From NCBI GenBank assembly GCA_963920575.1, contig OY986968.1:6379485-6443484 (forward strand): a DNA stretch of 64,000 bases, read 5' to 3'. Every line of letters starts with the position of its first letter. Position 1 is the first letter of the stretch. The position numbers and the translations under genes are program-made. The notes below the pieces were generated by a model. The model ran no database searches. It was not told where the DNA came from and was given only the letters and a program-made list of their open reading frames with translations. The DNA is from Narthecium ossifragum. Its lineage: Eukaryota > Streptophyta > Magnoliopsida > Dioscoreales > Nartheciaceae. Below, one piece after another: positions 48,520-59,690 of the stretch.

Positions 48520-48794
48520 GCCCAGAAACTCAAACTTGGGCTAAAACACAAGCCCAAGCTCGGATCTTCTGATCCCGGGTCCACCTAACCATTCTAATCA
48601 AACAGTAACACAAACACAGTCAGTGTGTGCATACGCAGGTGTGGAACAACCAACAAGGCGTAATTTACCAAATTGCCCTTGCGGTCCAAGAAACAATGCG
48701 ATCCACAGGATCGCACGCTCGACGCGAAACAATCAAACGAGCCATGGGTCCGACCCAGCCGGTCGACCCAGGAGTAGAGGGTCAGGTCCTCACA

Positions 48795-50262
48795 CACCTG
48801 CTGCTCCCAAGTACCTCCAGCATCTAACACACTCTGATCATGTCCTTTAAGATCTGAATCGTCCGCTTTGATTGTCCGTCCGTCTGAGGGTGGAATGCTG
48901 TGCTGAACGTTAGTGCTATCCCCAAGGACTCCTGGAAGCTGCCCCAAAATCTGTCGGTGAGTTTGAGGTCCATGTCTGACACTACCGATACCGGGATACT
49001 GTGTAGTCTGACTACCTCGTTGATGTACCTTTGGCTCAGCCTCGATGTTGCGTCTGTAGTCCTCATGGGGAGAAAATGAGCTGATTTGGTCAATCTATCA
49101 ACGATGACCCAAATACCATCATTTCCCCTCGGCATCCTGGGTAGCCAAGTGATGAAGTCCATCGTGATGTGCTCCCACTTCGACTCTGGCACTGGAAGTG
49201 GCTGTAGTAAACTTGGTGTCCGCATGTGCTATGCCTTCACCTTCTGACAAGTGAGGCATCTGAAAACGAACTCTGCAACAGACTTCTTCATCCCACACCA
49301 CCATAACTGTCCGCGTAGATCGTGGTACATCTTGATGCTCCCGGGATGAACTGCGAAGCTGGAGTGATGGAACTTGCGAAGAATGTCCTCCCTCAACACC
49401 GCGTCAGCTAAAACTGTAACACTGCCGCTAAAGTGTAGACTGCCATCTACTGAAACTGTCTAGCCCTCGATTGCGTGCTCTATGCCGACCGCTGCATGGA
49501 TCTCCACGAGGTCTGGATCTCTGCTCTGTGCCTCTATCACACTCGCCAGAAGAACTGGGATGCTGCGAACAACAAAGAAGAAACTGCCTGGCGCTTGGTC
49601 GTCAAGTCGAGCCCGAACTGACTAACTGTGTCTATCATCTGCCACTGTCAAGCTGACAACGCTCCCAAAGCCGCTCTGTTGTCTCTGGTCTGTCTACTCA
49701 GAGCGTTCGCTACGACATTTACCTTACCAGGGTGGTAATGCAATTGGAAATCGTAGTCCTCTAGTAGCTCCATCCACCGGCACTGTCTGAGTTTGAGGTC
49801 ACGTTAGGTGAACACGTGCCTCAAACTCTTGTGATCCGAGTACACCATAAACTGCTCGCCATAAAGGTAGTGTCGCCACGTCTTCAGAGTGAAGATAACT
49901 ACTGCAAGCTCTAGATCATGGACTGAATTGTTCTACTCATGGGTCATCAACTGTCTAGAACCGTAGGCTACCATATGGTCTTCCTGCATCAAGACACATC
50001 CTAAACCCTCTCCGCTGGCATCGAAGTACATGATGTAGCCGACGCCACTCTTTGGAACTATCAGGATCGGTGCACTCGTCAACCTGGTCCTCAGCTGCAC
50101 GAAGGCCTGATCACAAGCATCGTCTCAAACGAACAGGACCGCCTTCTATGTCAATCTGGTCAATGGCCTTGCAACTCTTGAGAAGTCCATGACGAACCTT
50201 CTGTAGTACCCTGCCAAGCCGAGGAAACTGCGGACCTCGAACACTGTCTTCGGTCTCTGCTA
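48795..50262 (-). pseudogene. Reverse transcriptase end, RNase H and integrase core of the decayed chromovirus
   Basis: The integrase core is open from 49225 to 48824 (HITMDFITWLPRM, VDRLTKSAHFLPM, VSDMDLKLTDRFW, FHPQTDGQSKRTIQ). The second D lies in SDMD and E has become K in GQSKRT, so a catalytic residue is lost. The zinc-binding and RNase H parts (49240-49990) and the reverse transcriptase thumb (50150-50262) are readable only with many stops. Confidence 0.85.
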
Positions 50263-50299
50263 CTGATGCGACTGTCGATCGCGGGCTCCCTCCCTTCTT

Positions 50300-50485
50300 T
50301 CATTCCATCTCACGGTCGACCGTCGGATCGACTGTCGCATCATCCGTGAGGCTCTGTTCCGTTTTTGGCTTCCCAGGTTCGATGCACCGATCGACCGTGG
50401 CCCTTGTGTTTTTCCCTTGTTTGACCCTACAGTCGACCGTCAGATCGACCGTGGCCTCACGGTCGACCGTAGGATCGACCGTGGG
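50300..50485. repeat. ACGGTCGACCGT palindrome cluster
   Basis: Several GGTCGACCGT or GATCGACCGT units, at 50311, 50390, 50432 and 50461 and between, with irregular spacing. Confidence 0.85.
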
Positions 50486-51667
50486 CCACTGAGCTGTGTA
50501 TTCTGGTTTCCTTTGATTGGTTTTCATTCATGATAGATATCCAATGATGTTAGGAAGCATACACGAGGTTTTCACAGGATTTCTATCGAGATTTGGAATT
50601 GAATTGGGAGTTTAACCTCTACGATGAATTTACGGTTATACTTGCATTTAAATACTTGTCGATAGTAGTTTAAATGCTTATCGCTTTCCCTAGCCATTAG
50701 CTAACTATGAGTGTTAGCTAACGAGGTATTGTGGAACCTTAGCCCGTTGCCGGCGAGTGCCGAGGGCTATTGTATAACTATGAACCTATAATTGTTGTTG
50801 TGACACGTAGAGACATCTAGGATAGATGTTTGCATAGGTTCATGTATTGTATGCATTAGAGGCATATCATGTTAGGCAGGCGATGGGTTGATCGCAGATC
50901 CGAGGCTCTCGGGTAGCTCGAATCTAGCCTTAGGACCGCGGTTGGGTAGTTAGGGTTAAGATGTGATTAATTAATCAGAATCTCATGTTATCGAGGATTA
51001 TCAAGTAGTCGGACTGGAATATCATCTTGCTTTGAGGTTTAGAGGTCGTGTTGTCTTCCCATGGCTAAGTGCTAAGGATGGATGTCGATGCGTTCCCGAC
51101 GTGGGTCTCCAAGGCATGGTCTTCCTGCTTGGGTAAGGGTAACCCTGCATGTTACTGTTCCGTGGCCTCCTGGTAACTTGTACAGGAGAGAGGTTCCATG
51201 GCAGGCACCCTTGAGACATTGACAGGGGTTGTGGGACCTCGTGTCATTCCCTAGACTTGAGCGGGGAGACATCATTGTTGACGTTTTCCTCCCTTCTGTG
51301 TGCCGTAGAGTAGAACCCTACTGAGCTTATCGCTCACTCCTACATGGGTTGCGTTTGCAGGTGCAGGCACAAGTTCTTCAGTAGTAGAGCCGGCGGGATC
51401 GGCCTTTGGCGGCGCGAGTACTTCCAGAGGCGTCTGAGGTTGCTGCAGGAAGTCTGTTGTACTTTTTGATAGTTTTGTATATTATAAACATCTTCAAGGA
51501 TTTTTTTTTGGAGTTCATGTATAATATCTTTCCCCTTGAGGAGTTTGATAAGAATTTTGTATCAGATGTTTAAACAGTACAACTTGATGTATTTATAATT
51601 TGAATTACAGTTTACCTCTGGAATATGATTTGTTTAAGTTTACCCATGTTTTCCGCACTGTATCCCG

Positions 51668-51690
51668 GGATGGGTGACCTACTGGGAAGT
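51668..51690 (+). promoter_or_regulatory. 5S rRNA C-box-like sequence in an LTR
   Basis: GGATGGGTGACCTACTGG followed by GAAGT matches the plant 5S rRNA 3' internal-promoter region at 22 of 23 positions as I recall that sequence. The 5' half of 5S (A box, intermediate element) is not present. It may be a relict of a 5S-derived module as in Cassandra-type elements. Confidence 0.6.
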
Positions 51691-51812
51691 TTTCCCAGAT
51701 TTCTGCGGTGAGCCAAAATCGAACAATATTGTGTCAGGTGGGGCCCTCGGGTGGATCCTGGTCGGACCGAGAGCCCGCGGGCCGGGGCCCAGTGGAGGGC
51801 GGGGGTGTTACA

Positions 51813-52965
51813 CTGATGAACCACGAAGCTGGTCGAAGAAGCCGTCTATCCTGGGCATAGGATATCTATTCTTCACCTTCACGTTGTTCAGCTTCCTGTA
51901 ATCAACACAAAGACGAAGAGTAGTGTCCGTCTTCTTTGCAAACAACACAAGAGCTCCCCAAGGTGACGTGCTGGGACGGATGAAACCTATGCCGATCAAC
52001 TCGTCCAGCTGTGCCCTCAACTCCCTCTGCTCTGCTGGTGCCATCCTGAACGCTGGCAAGGAAATTAGACCGGTGTATGGTACGAGATCTATCTCGAAGG
52101 TAACGACTATGGTAGGAGTAAGACTTGGTAGCTCATCAGGGAAGACGTATGTGAACTCACAAACCACTACTTGGAGACTGCTCTCTCGACTGCCCTCTAC
52201 AGTAAAGAAGGAAAGACGCACAAGTAAAGCTAACAGTGTGCCTTTGCGCCTAAGAAAACAACAAGAAGCAAGGGAATTGGCCGACTGGTGATTCCCCAAC
52301 AAAACAAAATGAACGCCATCAGGTGTCCAAGCAGTCACCCTATGACGACCATAGTCGATGATAGCTCGGTATGACGTCTACCAGTCCATTCCGAGAATCA
52401 CATCAAACCCGACCATGTCTATTACCCAAAGGTCTAGAAGAACACGGAGGCCCCCAACCTCCAACTCACAAGACCACCAAATCTGCTCAACTCGAGCTCC
52501 TCCACCGACCGGTGTGTATAGGTGTAGTGTAACCCCAAGTGATTCTGTCTCCAGCCCCAGCGCTGCCACACACTTGCTAGCTACAAAGGAATGCGACTCC
52601 CCAGAATCTATCAGCACATCTACAAATGAATTGAAAAGCTGAAAGGTACCTCTGAGGATTGGGGGGTCGGCTGGGGTTGGTGGGAGTGCTAGCGCCTATT
52701 GGGATGGCAATAGGTGATGGTAAGGCTGAAAGAGTGGTTGGGCTCGGTCAGGGTACTCGCGGTTAGACAGTGCGTAGACTCCTCCTCTAGGACCGCTAGC
52801 TGCTGGCTCTGACCTCCCGTGGATGTTTGCCCCTGAGGCCCAGCTGTGAGAAGAGGCTGTCCTCCCTGTCTGGGCTGTTGCTGGTACCGGGGTGGGATTC
52901 GGGGGGCCTGACGTAGAGTTTCTACGTCAAGCCCTGCCATAGAGTCTGCTGGGCAATCGGGTGAG
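51813..52965 (-). pseudogene. gag tail, protease and reverse transcriptase start of the decayed chromovirus
   Basis: Protease: MLIDSGESHSFVASKCV and DVILGMDW (52617-52378). Reverse transcriptase start: [53 protein letters not shown] (51808-52338). Aligned with 22635-23028 of the complete element, about 390 bp including the FVDD box are missing between this piece and 50262. The right end is cut by the pararetrovirus. Confidence 0.85.
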
Positions 52966-53009
52966 GACAAGTGGATCCCATCCACTCAAAAATCTCTTCT
53001 CTTTTCTCT

Positions 53010-53095
53010 CCCTATATATTCAGATATATTTATATAATTGATTATATATGTGTACATATTATGTATATTTATGTATATAAAATAAATATACATAG
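53010..53095. repeat. TA-rich flank of the viral insertion
   Basis: Runs of TATATA and TATGTATAT directly before the first viral ORF, matched by another TA-rich stretch on the far side. Confidence 0.8.
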
Positions 53096-53099
53096 AGGA

Positions 53100-53318
53100 A
53101 TGGGTAATAAAGGAAATACTCCTCCTGTTTACCCCACCACCTCACAGTCTTCTGCATCTGGTAATAGTTGGCGAACAATTCGCAGAGGAAGTAATACTTC
53201 CTATCCAAGTATTGTTCGTAATACAACTACACAAGATATGCCAAGTAAAAATACTTCTCAAGGTAATACCTCAGATACAAAGGAATCCTTTGCCGAGGTG
53301 GTCAGGATAATGATCCTT
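53100..53318 (+). pseudogene. N-terminal piece of the viral second ORF
   Basis: Begins MGNKGNTPPVYP; Ser/Thr/Asn-rich with no domain. It runs out of frame at VVRIMIL while the frame of the next piece is already open upstream of 53321, so a frameshift near 53290 probably separates parts of one gene. No function is recognised. Confidence 0.55.
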
Positions 53319-53320
53319 TA

Positions 53321-54365
53321 ATGATCACAAAACCAGCTCATGAGCTAATGGTTCATATTGAATCTGAAGACATGTGTTACTTTGATAACCCAGAAAAATT
53401 GAGACAGAAATACCTTGACAATTGTCAATATCCTACTTCGGTATATAAACCGAGAAAATGGATGGAGGCTCTGTTATCACAGAGAGACGTGCATTTTGAG
53501 CACTTTTATAAAAATTCTGATGATCGAAAGCCACCTGCTTATAGCAAGTGCACAATTAAAAATGTGATGACTCCCAAGGAATGGGGCTTTAGTACTCATA
53601 AACCATTCCCCTTCAAATTAGAGAAAGAAACTTATAGTTTCAACTACTGGGATTATAAATATGCCTTTTATCTTTCATTCTTATGCGAGAACGAAAATTT
53701 GAAACATACATGGTTTATTAAGCTATGTTCTGAGATCCTTCAAAAGGATATTCCAGCATGGATCTATGACTGGTGGCATAAATATGGCGCCGAACTGGAT
53801 ATATTGCCAGAACCAATTGCTGCTCTATATGAGAAATGGGTCTCTACCCACCCTGTTCTTCATACAAAGAAAGATGACGAGATTTTAGAGGGAATGTGTC
53901 CTTTATACTTCTTTGCTGAAGTTGAGATCCCATGGATCTAGAAATGGTTCTGTGTCACTGGAATTGATGACTTATACCTTCCTTGCCTTATTCGAAGATA
54001 TCAAGTTAAATGGTGGAAAGGTCTTGGTGTGACTACTAAGGTCTCTGAATTACTAGAGATCATCAGCAGGAATGAGCATGCTCTTAACCAGAATATGGTT
54101 CGTGAAGTCCCCATCGACAATCACATGGCTCGAGTAAAAAGAGCCTTTGAAAGGAGATTTCCTAAAGCCACAGATGAGCAAATTGCTCAACATTGCTATG
54201 ATTATATGAAAAATCAAATCAATAATATGTTCCATGGATCAGATAAGATCTCCATTGGATCTGATGATCCTATGCAAGATGCTCAAGACCCTTATGATAG
54301 GGATGAACAAGAAGCCTTATGGGATCAGTTGGTGGCAGGTAAAGCACAAGGAAAGAAGCCATCAA
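53321..54365 (+). pseudogene. Florendovirus-like second ORF, broken
   Basis: One frame with a single internal TAG stop at 53939-53941, just after the conserved EIPWI stretch. The protein is aromatic-rich (WMEALLSQRDVHFEHFY, HTWFIKLCSEI, WIYDWWHKYG, LPEPIAALYEKW), as in second-ORF proteins of florendovirus-type elements, whose function is unknown. The acidic tail (DPMQDAQDPYDRDEQEALWD) is followed by GKKPSI, where the frame runs into inverted viral DNA. A second copy of the 3' part lies at 59290. Confidence 0.75.
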
Positions 54366-56994
54366 TATAAGATAAAATAAAATTAGTATAAGGAATGAAA
54401 ATCTCATTCATAATATTTTGAAATTCAGAAGGAGCATTCTTTAAACCGAAAGGCATAACGTTCCATTCGTAATGTCCAAAGGGAACAGTGAAGGCCGTCT
54501 TATAACGGTCTTTTTCAGCAATCTGGATCTGCCAGTAGCCAGATTTAAGATCAAATTTAGAAAAAACCTTAACTCTATAAATTCTATTAAGCAGATCCCT
54601 TTTATTAGGGATAGGATATCTAATCCATTTAAGCACCTTATTAAGAGGCTTAAAATTAATAACAAGACGAGGAACACCTCGTTCCCTTTCAGCAGCATTA
54701 TTAACATAGAATGTTGTACAACTCCAAGGGGAGTATGATTTCCGAATCAATTTTTTCTCTATTAGAGAAGTGATTTCTTTCTTGCAAAGATCCAGGTATT
54801 CTTGATTCATCTGACAAGGACGAGCACGAGTAGGGATATCCTTTTCATTAAAGGATTCTTCATAAGGCAATTCAACTATATGTTGCTTACGATTCCAAAA
54901 GGCATTGGGAACCGTGCCACACACAGTAGACTGAAACTGCTTATCAATCTGGTCTATCAGATCTTTGACAGCAGGTTTCAGTAATTGTTCATGGATTTGA
55001 ACATAAGAAATTTCTTCTTTAAGAAAATGGATTTGATTTTCTTTTAAAAGAAGGTTTTTAACCTCATTAAGAATTTTTGTATGAGGTTCAGTTATAAACT
55101 GTAAAGTAATGGGTTCTCCTTTATATCTGGCATTAATCCCAGAGGAGTCAACTCTTTCCAAAGGCATAATCTTATGTAGGAAAGGAGTTCCCAAAATAAT
55201 ATGTTGTGAAAGATTATTCACGAGAACGAAAGGAGTCGGTATACAAATTTCTTGTATACAGACTAATGCTTTCGGTAGTTTATAATTAACTTCGAGTTTA
55301 TTACCACTAGCGCCACTAAGAGCTTGTGTGGTCTTCGCAAAATATTTAGAAGGTATTATTCCTTCTTGAACACAATTTAAATCAGCACCACTATCAAAGA
55401 GTGCTATAAGGTGTGGTATAACCACTTGATCAGGCATAACAAGAGTAATCTTGATATACCATTTTTGCGCAGTAATTTGCTGTAACATTTGAACTAGAAA
55501 TTCATTTGGAGGTTCAGAACTTTGTCCTGTATCAATTTGTTTCCCTTTTTCAGGTATAGGAGGAAATTCTCCTAAAGAAAGATCCCTTTCTTCAATTACA
55601 GAAAATATATATCTATTTTCTTCTCTAAGAAGTTTAACTTCTTCTTTAAGGTTATTAACCTCCCTGTTTAACTCTGATAAAGATAGAGTTTTAACAGTTT
55701 TTTCTTGTCGTCTTCGTATAACTTCGGCAAGACGATAAGTACGATCTATTTTTGGAGCTTCAACTCTTTGTTCTCCTTTCAAACAGATCTCGATTAATTG
55801 TGATTTCAATTCAGAGGATATATTTTCTTCTGTTAGTAATTTTGCTAGAATCCTCTTTTCAAGAGACAACATATTAATGGATAGCCCATTCATTTCAACA
55901 ATGGCTTTCCAGTAATCGGGATTATCCTTTGTAATACAATTATTAATTGTACAAGAGCATTCCTTTTCTTCTTTTGTGGATTCAGAAGAATAACTTTCAT
56001 CAGATTCTGAATCAGTATTATTGATCATAATCTTAAGTAAGGATTGTTTTAGTCCTTCATCTTTAATCTCATTGATCTTTTTCTTAGTATAACATCGATT
56101 GGTGTACTGACCAATTTTACCACATTTAAAACATTTGGCTTTAGATTTGTCGACTTTAGGCTTCCTCTGAGTATTACTCTTCTGAGGATCATATTTCTTT
56201 TTTCTTCTTTTATAGAAAGATTTATCTTCTTTCTTTTCCTTCTTAAGCTTATTTTGCTTAATGGGTTCATCAAAAGCAAATTGTTGACAAAATTCTCCCA
56301 ATTGTTTTTTCTCAGTAAGTTTATGAGACTTCAATTGATTTTTAAGCTTAAGATCATTACACAAGCTTAAACCTTCATGGATGCAAGCATTTATTAATGC
56401 CCCGTAAGTGTAAGAATTATAAGAGATGGTACCACTATCAGGTTCTCTTAGATAATTTCTAACTCTTTCAGCAAATAGATTAGGTAAACCATCTATAAAT
56501 TTAGACTTCCAATGAGTGCTATTAGCATCATTAAGCTGCATAACTCTATTGAGAAAGGTATCTTTATACCAACGAAAATGGGTAAGAGTGGGACATCTCA
56601 AGTTTTGAAGAAGTGTTCTAGTTTTCTCCCCCTGATTGGTTATATTACCAGTAAAATGTTCAACAATAGTCAAAATCAAGGTATAAACAGCATCAGTCTG
56701 TTGTTGACTATTATTTTCAATTTTTACGGCAGAATGGATTTCTGTCCATTGATCGGGGGTGAGATAATTATCCCACCAACCCTTAAGACTGCCGGTAAAA
56801 CCGCACGTCAAATAGGCAGCAATGTTTGGGTCAGTATTACCAGATCCTTTAGAAATAGTAGCATACATCAGCATACGATGTGCCATATTATCTATATGGT
56901 GATCACTCATACCATCTATGTTCCATTCATAGATATTTCGTCCTGAGTAATCTTGTTGAATAAAAGTTTCATTTTCTTCATATAGAACATCCAA
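54366..56994 (-). pseudogene. Viral coat protein, zinc knuckle, protease and truncated reverse transcriptase
   Basis: Longest open frame (about 880 codons). Residues about 20-200 resemble the caulimovirid coat protein (IYEWNIDGMSDHHI, FTGSLKGWWDNYL, LRCPTLTHFRWY, KSKFIDGLPNLFAERV). A basic stretch leads to the knuckle CFKCGKIGQYTNRC near residue 290, where the usual His is Gln. A glutamate/lysine coiled segment precedes the protease (ALFDSGADLNCV, residue about 535). Reverse transcriptase motifs follow (RLVINFKPLNKV, FSKFDLKSGYWQI, KTAFTVPFGHYEW) up to SYID. The frame breaks inside the YIDD catalytic box at the junction with plus-strand DNA. RNase H is absent. Confidence 0.88.
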
Positions 56995-57204
56995 AGGAGA
57001 TGGACGTTTATAATAAAATTTTTCAAGATTCCGAGGTCTATGCTCAATTTTGTTAATCTGTTAAAACTGGTTTTCAGTTTCAAGAATTTCATTAATAGAT
57101 TCATATTCAGATTGATTATCAGAAGAGTCTAACTCTGAACTTTTATCCTTATTAAGGACTTGAATACGAGTTTGATTTAATTGTTTACTCAGAGATTCAA
57201 TTAT

Positions 57205-57870
57205 CTATTCTTTCAAATCTTTTTCTAATTTAAATCCAAAAATTTCTGGACTGGGTTTAATAAATGGTTTAGCATTTGTTATAGCCTTATTTTTAGCTAT
57301 ATGAAAATTGGGAATAATTACTTCTAATTTATTTACAAGTTTTTCAACTGTTTGCTCAACACGAGTTAACTGTTGACCAAGAACTTGTAAATAAACATTA
57401 GAATAATTGTGTTGTTTAAAGAGTTTATTAATCTTTTTTAAAGTTTCATGAGTTGTTTCTATAGGCTTTATGAAAGTTGTTGCCTCTAAATTTGAAGTAG
57501 AAACTCCGTCTAATTTAAGAGGTTCTGTCGGAGGACAAAGAGATCTCTTTTGAGTGCCGCTGCTTGTTCTCCAGAACTTAAAATGTTCTTCAAGCACGTT
57601 AATACTCACAAGACTATTTTCCTCAATTATTTGATTAATAATTTCAGTTATTTCTGATTCTTTTTCATCAACATAATGATTTAAAAACCAAGGAGCAAAG
57701 AATTGAATATGATTCTTGGCTTCTAATTCACTAAAATATAATTCTTTATAATGATTTTGTTGATCCTTATTAAAGGTTAAAAAGAACCATTCTCTAAATT
57801 GTCTATTATAAAGCTCTTGAAATTCCTTATTAAGGTATTTCCTGAGGGGACTATTAGGTCTAAAATCCAT
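57205..57870 (-). pseudogene. Viral polyprotein middle region
   Basis: Same frame as the coat region, separated from it by stops at 57205-57207 and 57061-57063. It contains the conserved aromatic block REWFFLTFNKDQQNHYKELY and HIQFFAPWFLNHYVDE seen between movement and coat domains in petuvirus- and florendovirus-like polyproteins, then a Leu-rich coiled stretch (LGQQLTRVEQTVEKLVNKLE). No enzymatic role is known. Confidence 0.75.
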
Positions 57871-57933
57871 TTACAACTGGAAACTCATTTCGGAATCTGT
57901 ATTAGATCCCTTTTCATAAATCCCATGAGGAAT

Positions 57934-58848
57934 TTAAGATTCAGAAATTCTGATAGCTTGAACCGGAGTTCCTTCTCTAGACACAGATTTTCTAGAAGAA
58001 GTAGTAACATCAGTAAATTTGATAGTCCTATTAGGATCAAAAGTTATAGTAACTTCACCATCATCAGTTTGAGAAATCTGATCAATTTGTTGATTAACAA
58101 TAGGTCTAGGGGGGACAGCATTGGCTATTATCCAATTATCTGGAAAATTAACTTCTTCCCATTTAATCTGTCGATTAGTAGCAATACGTGAAGACAATAA
58201 ATTAGTTTCAATTAAAGCTGTTTTCTCCGGAGGAGTAAACTGTTTAACTCTGGGAGCTAAGGTACTAAGGACCTTATAATGGATTCTATAGACTATAGCA
58301 ATAGTCTCAGAACCAAGCAAAAATTCATAGCCATGAGTCTTAATATTAAGACTAGTGGCTTCTAATATATTAGGGTAAGTTAGGGACAAACTTAAATTCG
58401 GATAAACATTAAAATAAACAGGTCCATGACTAACACTGGTTTCCATAATTCCCATTAGGGATTGCGGCCAATTTAAATATCTAGCATCTCTCAGGCAAGA
58501 GAGAATCGAAGCATTTAAACCCTGAAGAGTAAGTGGTTTATAAGCCACTTGGATTAATCCTATGTGGATGTAATTGTATTTATCCATATAAGGATCTAAG
58601 TCTTCTTCAGAGAGTAGTTTAATAGTCTGATCTTCTTGATCGACAGTCACAGTCTTTTCGACAGTTTTAATCGCTATTAGCGACTTTAGATCTAGAAATC
58701 CGATTTTGTAGATATCCCTGTTTGGAACATCTGGGATTGCCAGTTATTAAGGGTTTCTAATTCAGAAGGGAATTCTGCCAATTGGGTATTCTTCAATTTC
58801 TTATCTTTTTTAGAATTAATTTTTCTAAGGGCAGTGGATGTAGCCATA
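57934..58848 (-). pseudogene. Viral movement protein region
   Basis: An ATG at 58848 (MATSTALRKINSK) opens a frame that is lost by a frameshift near 58740. The following frame (GFLDLKSLIAIK, then MTVDQEDQ at 58650) carries the 30K-type movement domain: YNYIHIGLIQVAYKPL, LNASILSCLRDARY, SLMGIMETS, GPVYFNVYPNLSLSLTYPN, TLNIKTHGYEF-like. It ends at a stop at 57934-57936; the same frame resumes as the middle region. Such proteins move virus through plasmodesmata. Confidence 0.85.
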
Positions 58849-59257
58849 ATTCTAGTGGTATGCAGATATGGTCGATAAGAAAGATGTAGACAAAAGAAAA
58901 TGAGTTTTATATTTTTCTATCTATTATAGTTCTAAAAACACAAATCAGTCAATGGTTTAATTCGATATGATTTTAGTTTCTGAGTTTTAGTTTTTGAAGT
59001 TTCTTCTGCTCGTCTACCAATGACTTAAAGGACTTACCCTAACGCCGATCCATCGGCTAATGGTGCCAAACGCGGCTTGGGTGACGAACCACAGAATAGA
59101 TTCAAAAAATAAAATCCAAAGACTAAAACCAGAGAAAACACGACTATGATTAAGCATTCAAGAACTATAAGAGAAAGAACATATATAAAACAAGCTATCT
59201 TACGAACTACATAGTTCTATCGATCAGATCTACACAACTCCACTACTCACACAACAT
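58849..59257 (-). other. Viral leader
   Basis: Non-coding DNA between the tRNA-primer site and the first ATG, about 410 nt, AT-rich. Caulimovirids usually have a structured leader here; the sequence is too decayed to assign stems. Confidence 0.6.
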
Positions 59258-59270
59258 GGCTCTGATACCA
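59258..59270 (-). other. Viral tRNA-Met primer binding site
   Basis: The minus strand reads TGGTATCAGAGCC, the conventional first bases of a caulimovirid genome. It marks the start of the minus-oriented copy. Confidence 0.88.
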
Positions 59271-59282
59271 GGAAGGCGGAAG

Positions 59283-59690
59283 GGGGGAGGTATTGATTCG
59301 AAGGTATCAAGTTAAATGGTGGAAAGGTCTTGATGTGACTATTAAGGTCTCTGAATTACTAGGGATCATCAGCAGGAATGAGCATGCCCTTAACCAGAAT
59401 TTGGTTCGTGAAGTCCCCATGGACAATCACATGGCTCGAGTAAAAAGAGCCTTTGAAAGGAGATTTCCTAAAGCCAACATTGCTATGATTATATGAAAAA
59501 TCAAATCAATAATATGTTCCCTGTATCAGATAAGATCTCCATTGGATCTGATGATCCTATGCAAGATGCTCAAGACCCTTATGATAGGGATGAACAAGAA
59601 GCCTTATGGGATCAGTTGGTGGTAGGAATAGCACAAGGAAAGAAGCCATCAAAAGACGCACCAACTACTAGTGGGGCATCCACTAGCTAA
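59283..59690 (+). pseudogene. Second copy of the 3' part of the viral second ORF
   Basis: Repeats 53990-54365 with few substitutions but lacks about 17 bp near 59476, shifting the frame. It continues past the point where the first copy is cut (GKKPS, then a short Ser/Thr tail and stop). It therefore shows where the gene ended. Confidence 0.8.

Larger units (their letters stand above)
38100..48794 (-). mobile_element. Solo LTR (reverse) holding three further LTRs
   Basis: Starts TGTCGCGCC at 38100 and ends GGTCCTCACA at 48794. Flanks are CACGT (38095-38099) and CACCT (48795-48799), a duplication with one change. Without the nested insert it is about 2.45 kb. The pieces are 38100-38877 and 47115-48794. 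Confidence 0.88.
50267..51812 (+). mobile_element. Solo LTR with a 5S-rDNA-like stretch
   Basis: A body related to the forward LTRs (50870-51420) ends GGGGGTGTTACA at 51812. The 5' edge is probably TGCGACTG at 50267. CTGA flanks both sides (or ACTGA if the final A is shared), so the duplication is ambiguous. GTCGAC palindromes cluster at 50300-50485. The 3' part holds a near-copy of the end of 5S rRNA. Confidence 0.7.
36412..52965 (-). mobile_element. Decayed chromovirus broken into four pieces by nested LTRs
   Basis: Four homologous minus-strand pieces read in order. 51813-52965: gag tail, protease, start of reverse transcriptase. 48795-50262: rest of reverse transcriptase, RNase H, integrase core. 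37972-38099: integrase PFEALYG region. 36417-36542: post-integrase region. Each break coincides with a solo LTR. The copy resembles the element at 15137-27662 throughout but is much more damaged, and neither of its own LTRs is in view. Confidence 0.85.

Noticed and set aside
51668..51690. A 5S rRNA gene
   Set aside because: Only the last part of 5S matches; the first ~70 bases are absent.
54325..54365. C-terminal residues after SYID in the long viral frame as part of RT
   Set aside because: They are the antisense of the plus-strand second ORF, reached only because of the inversion junction.
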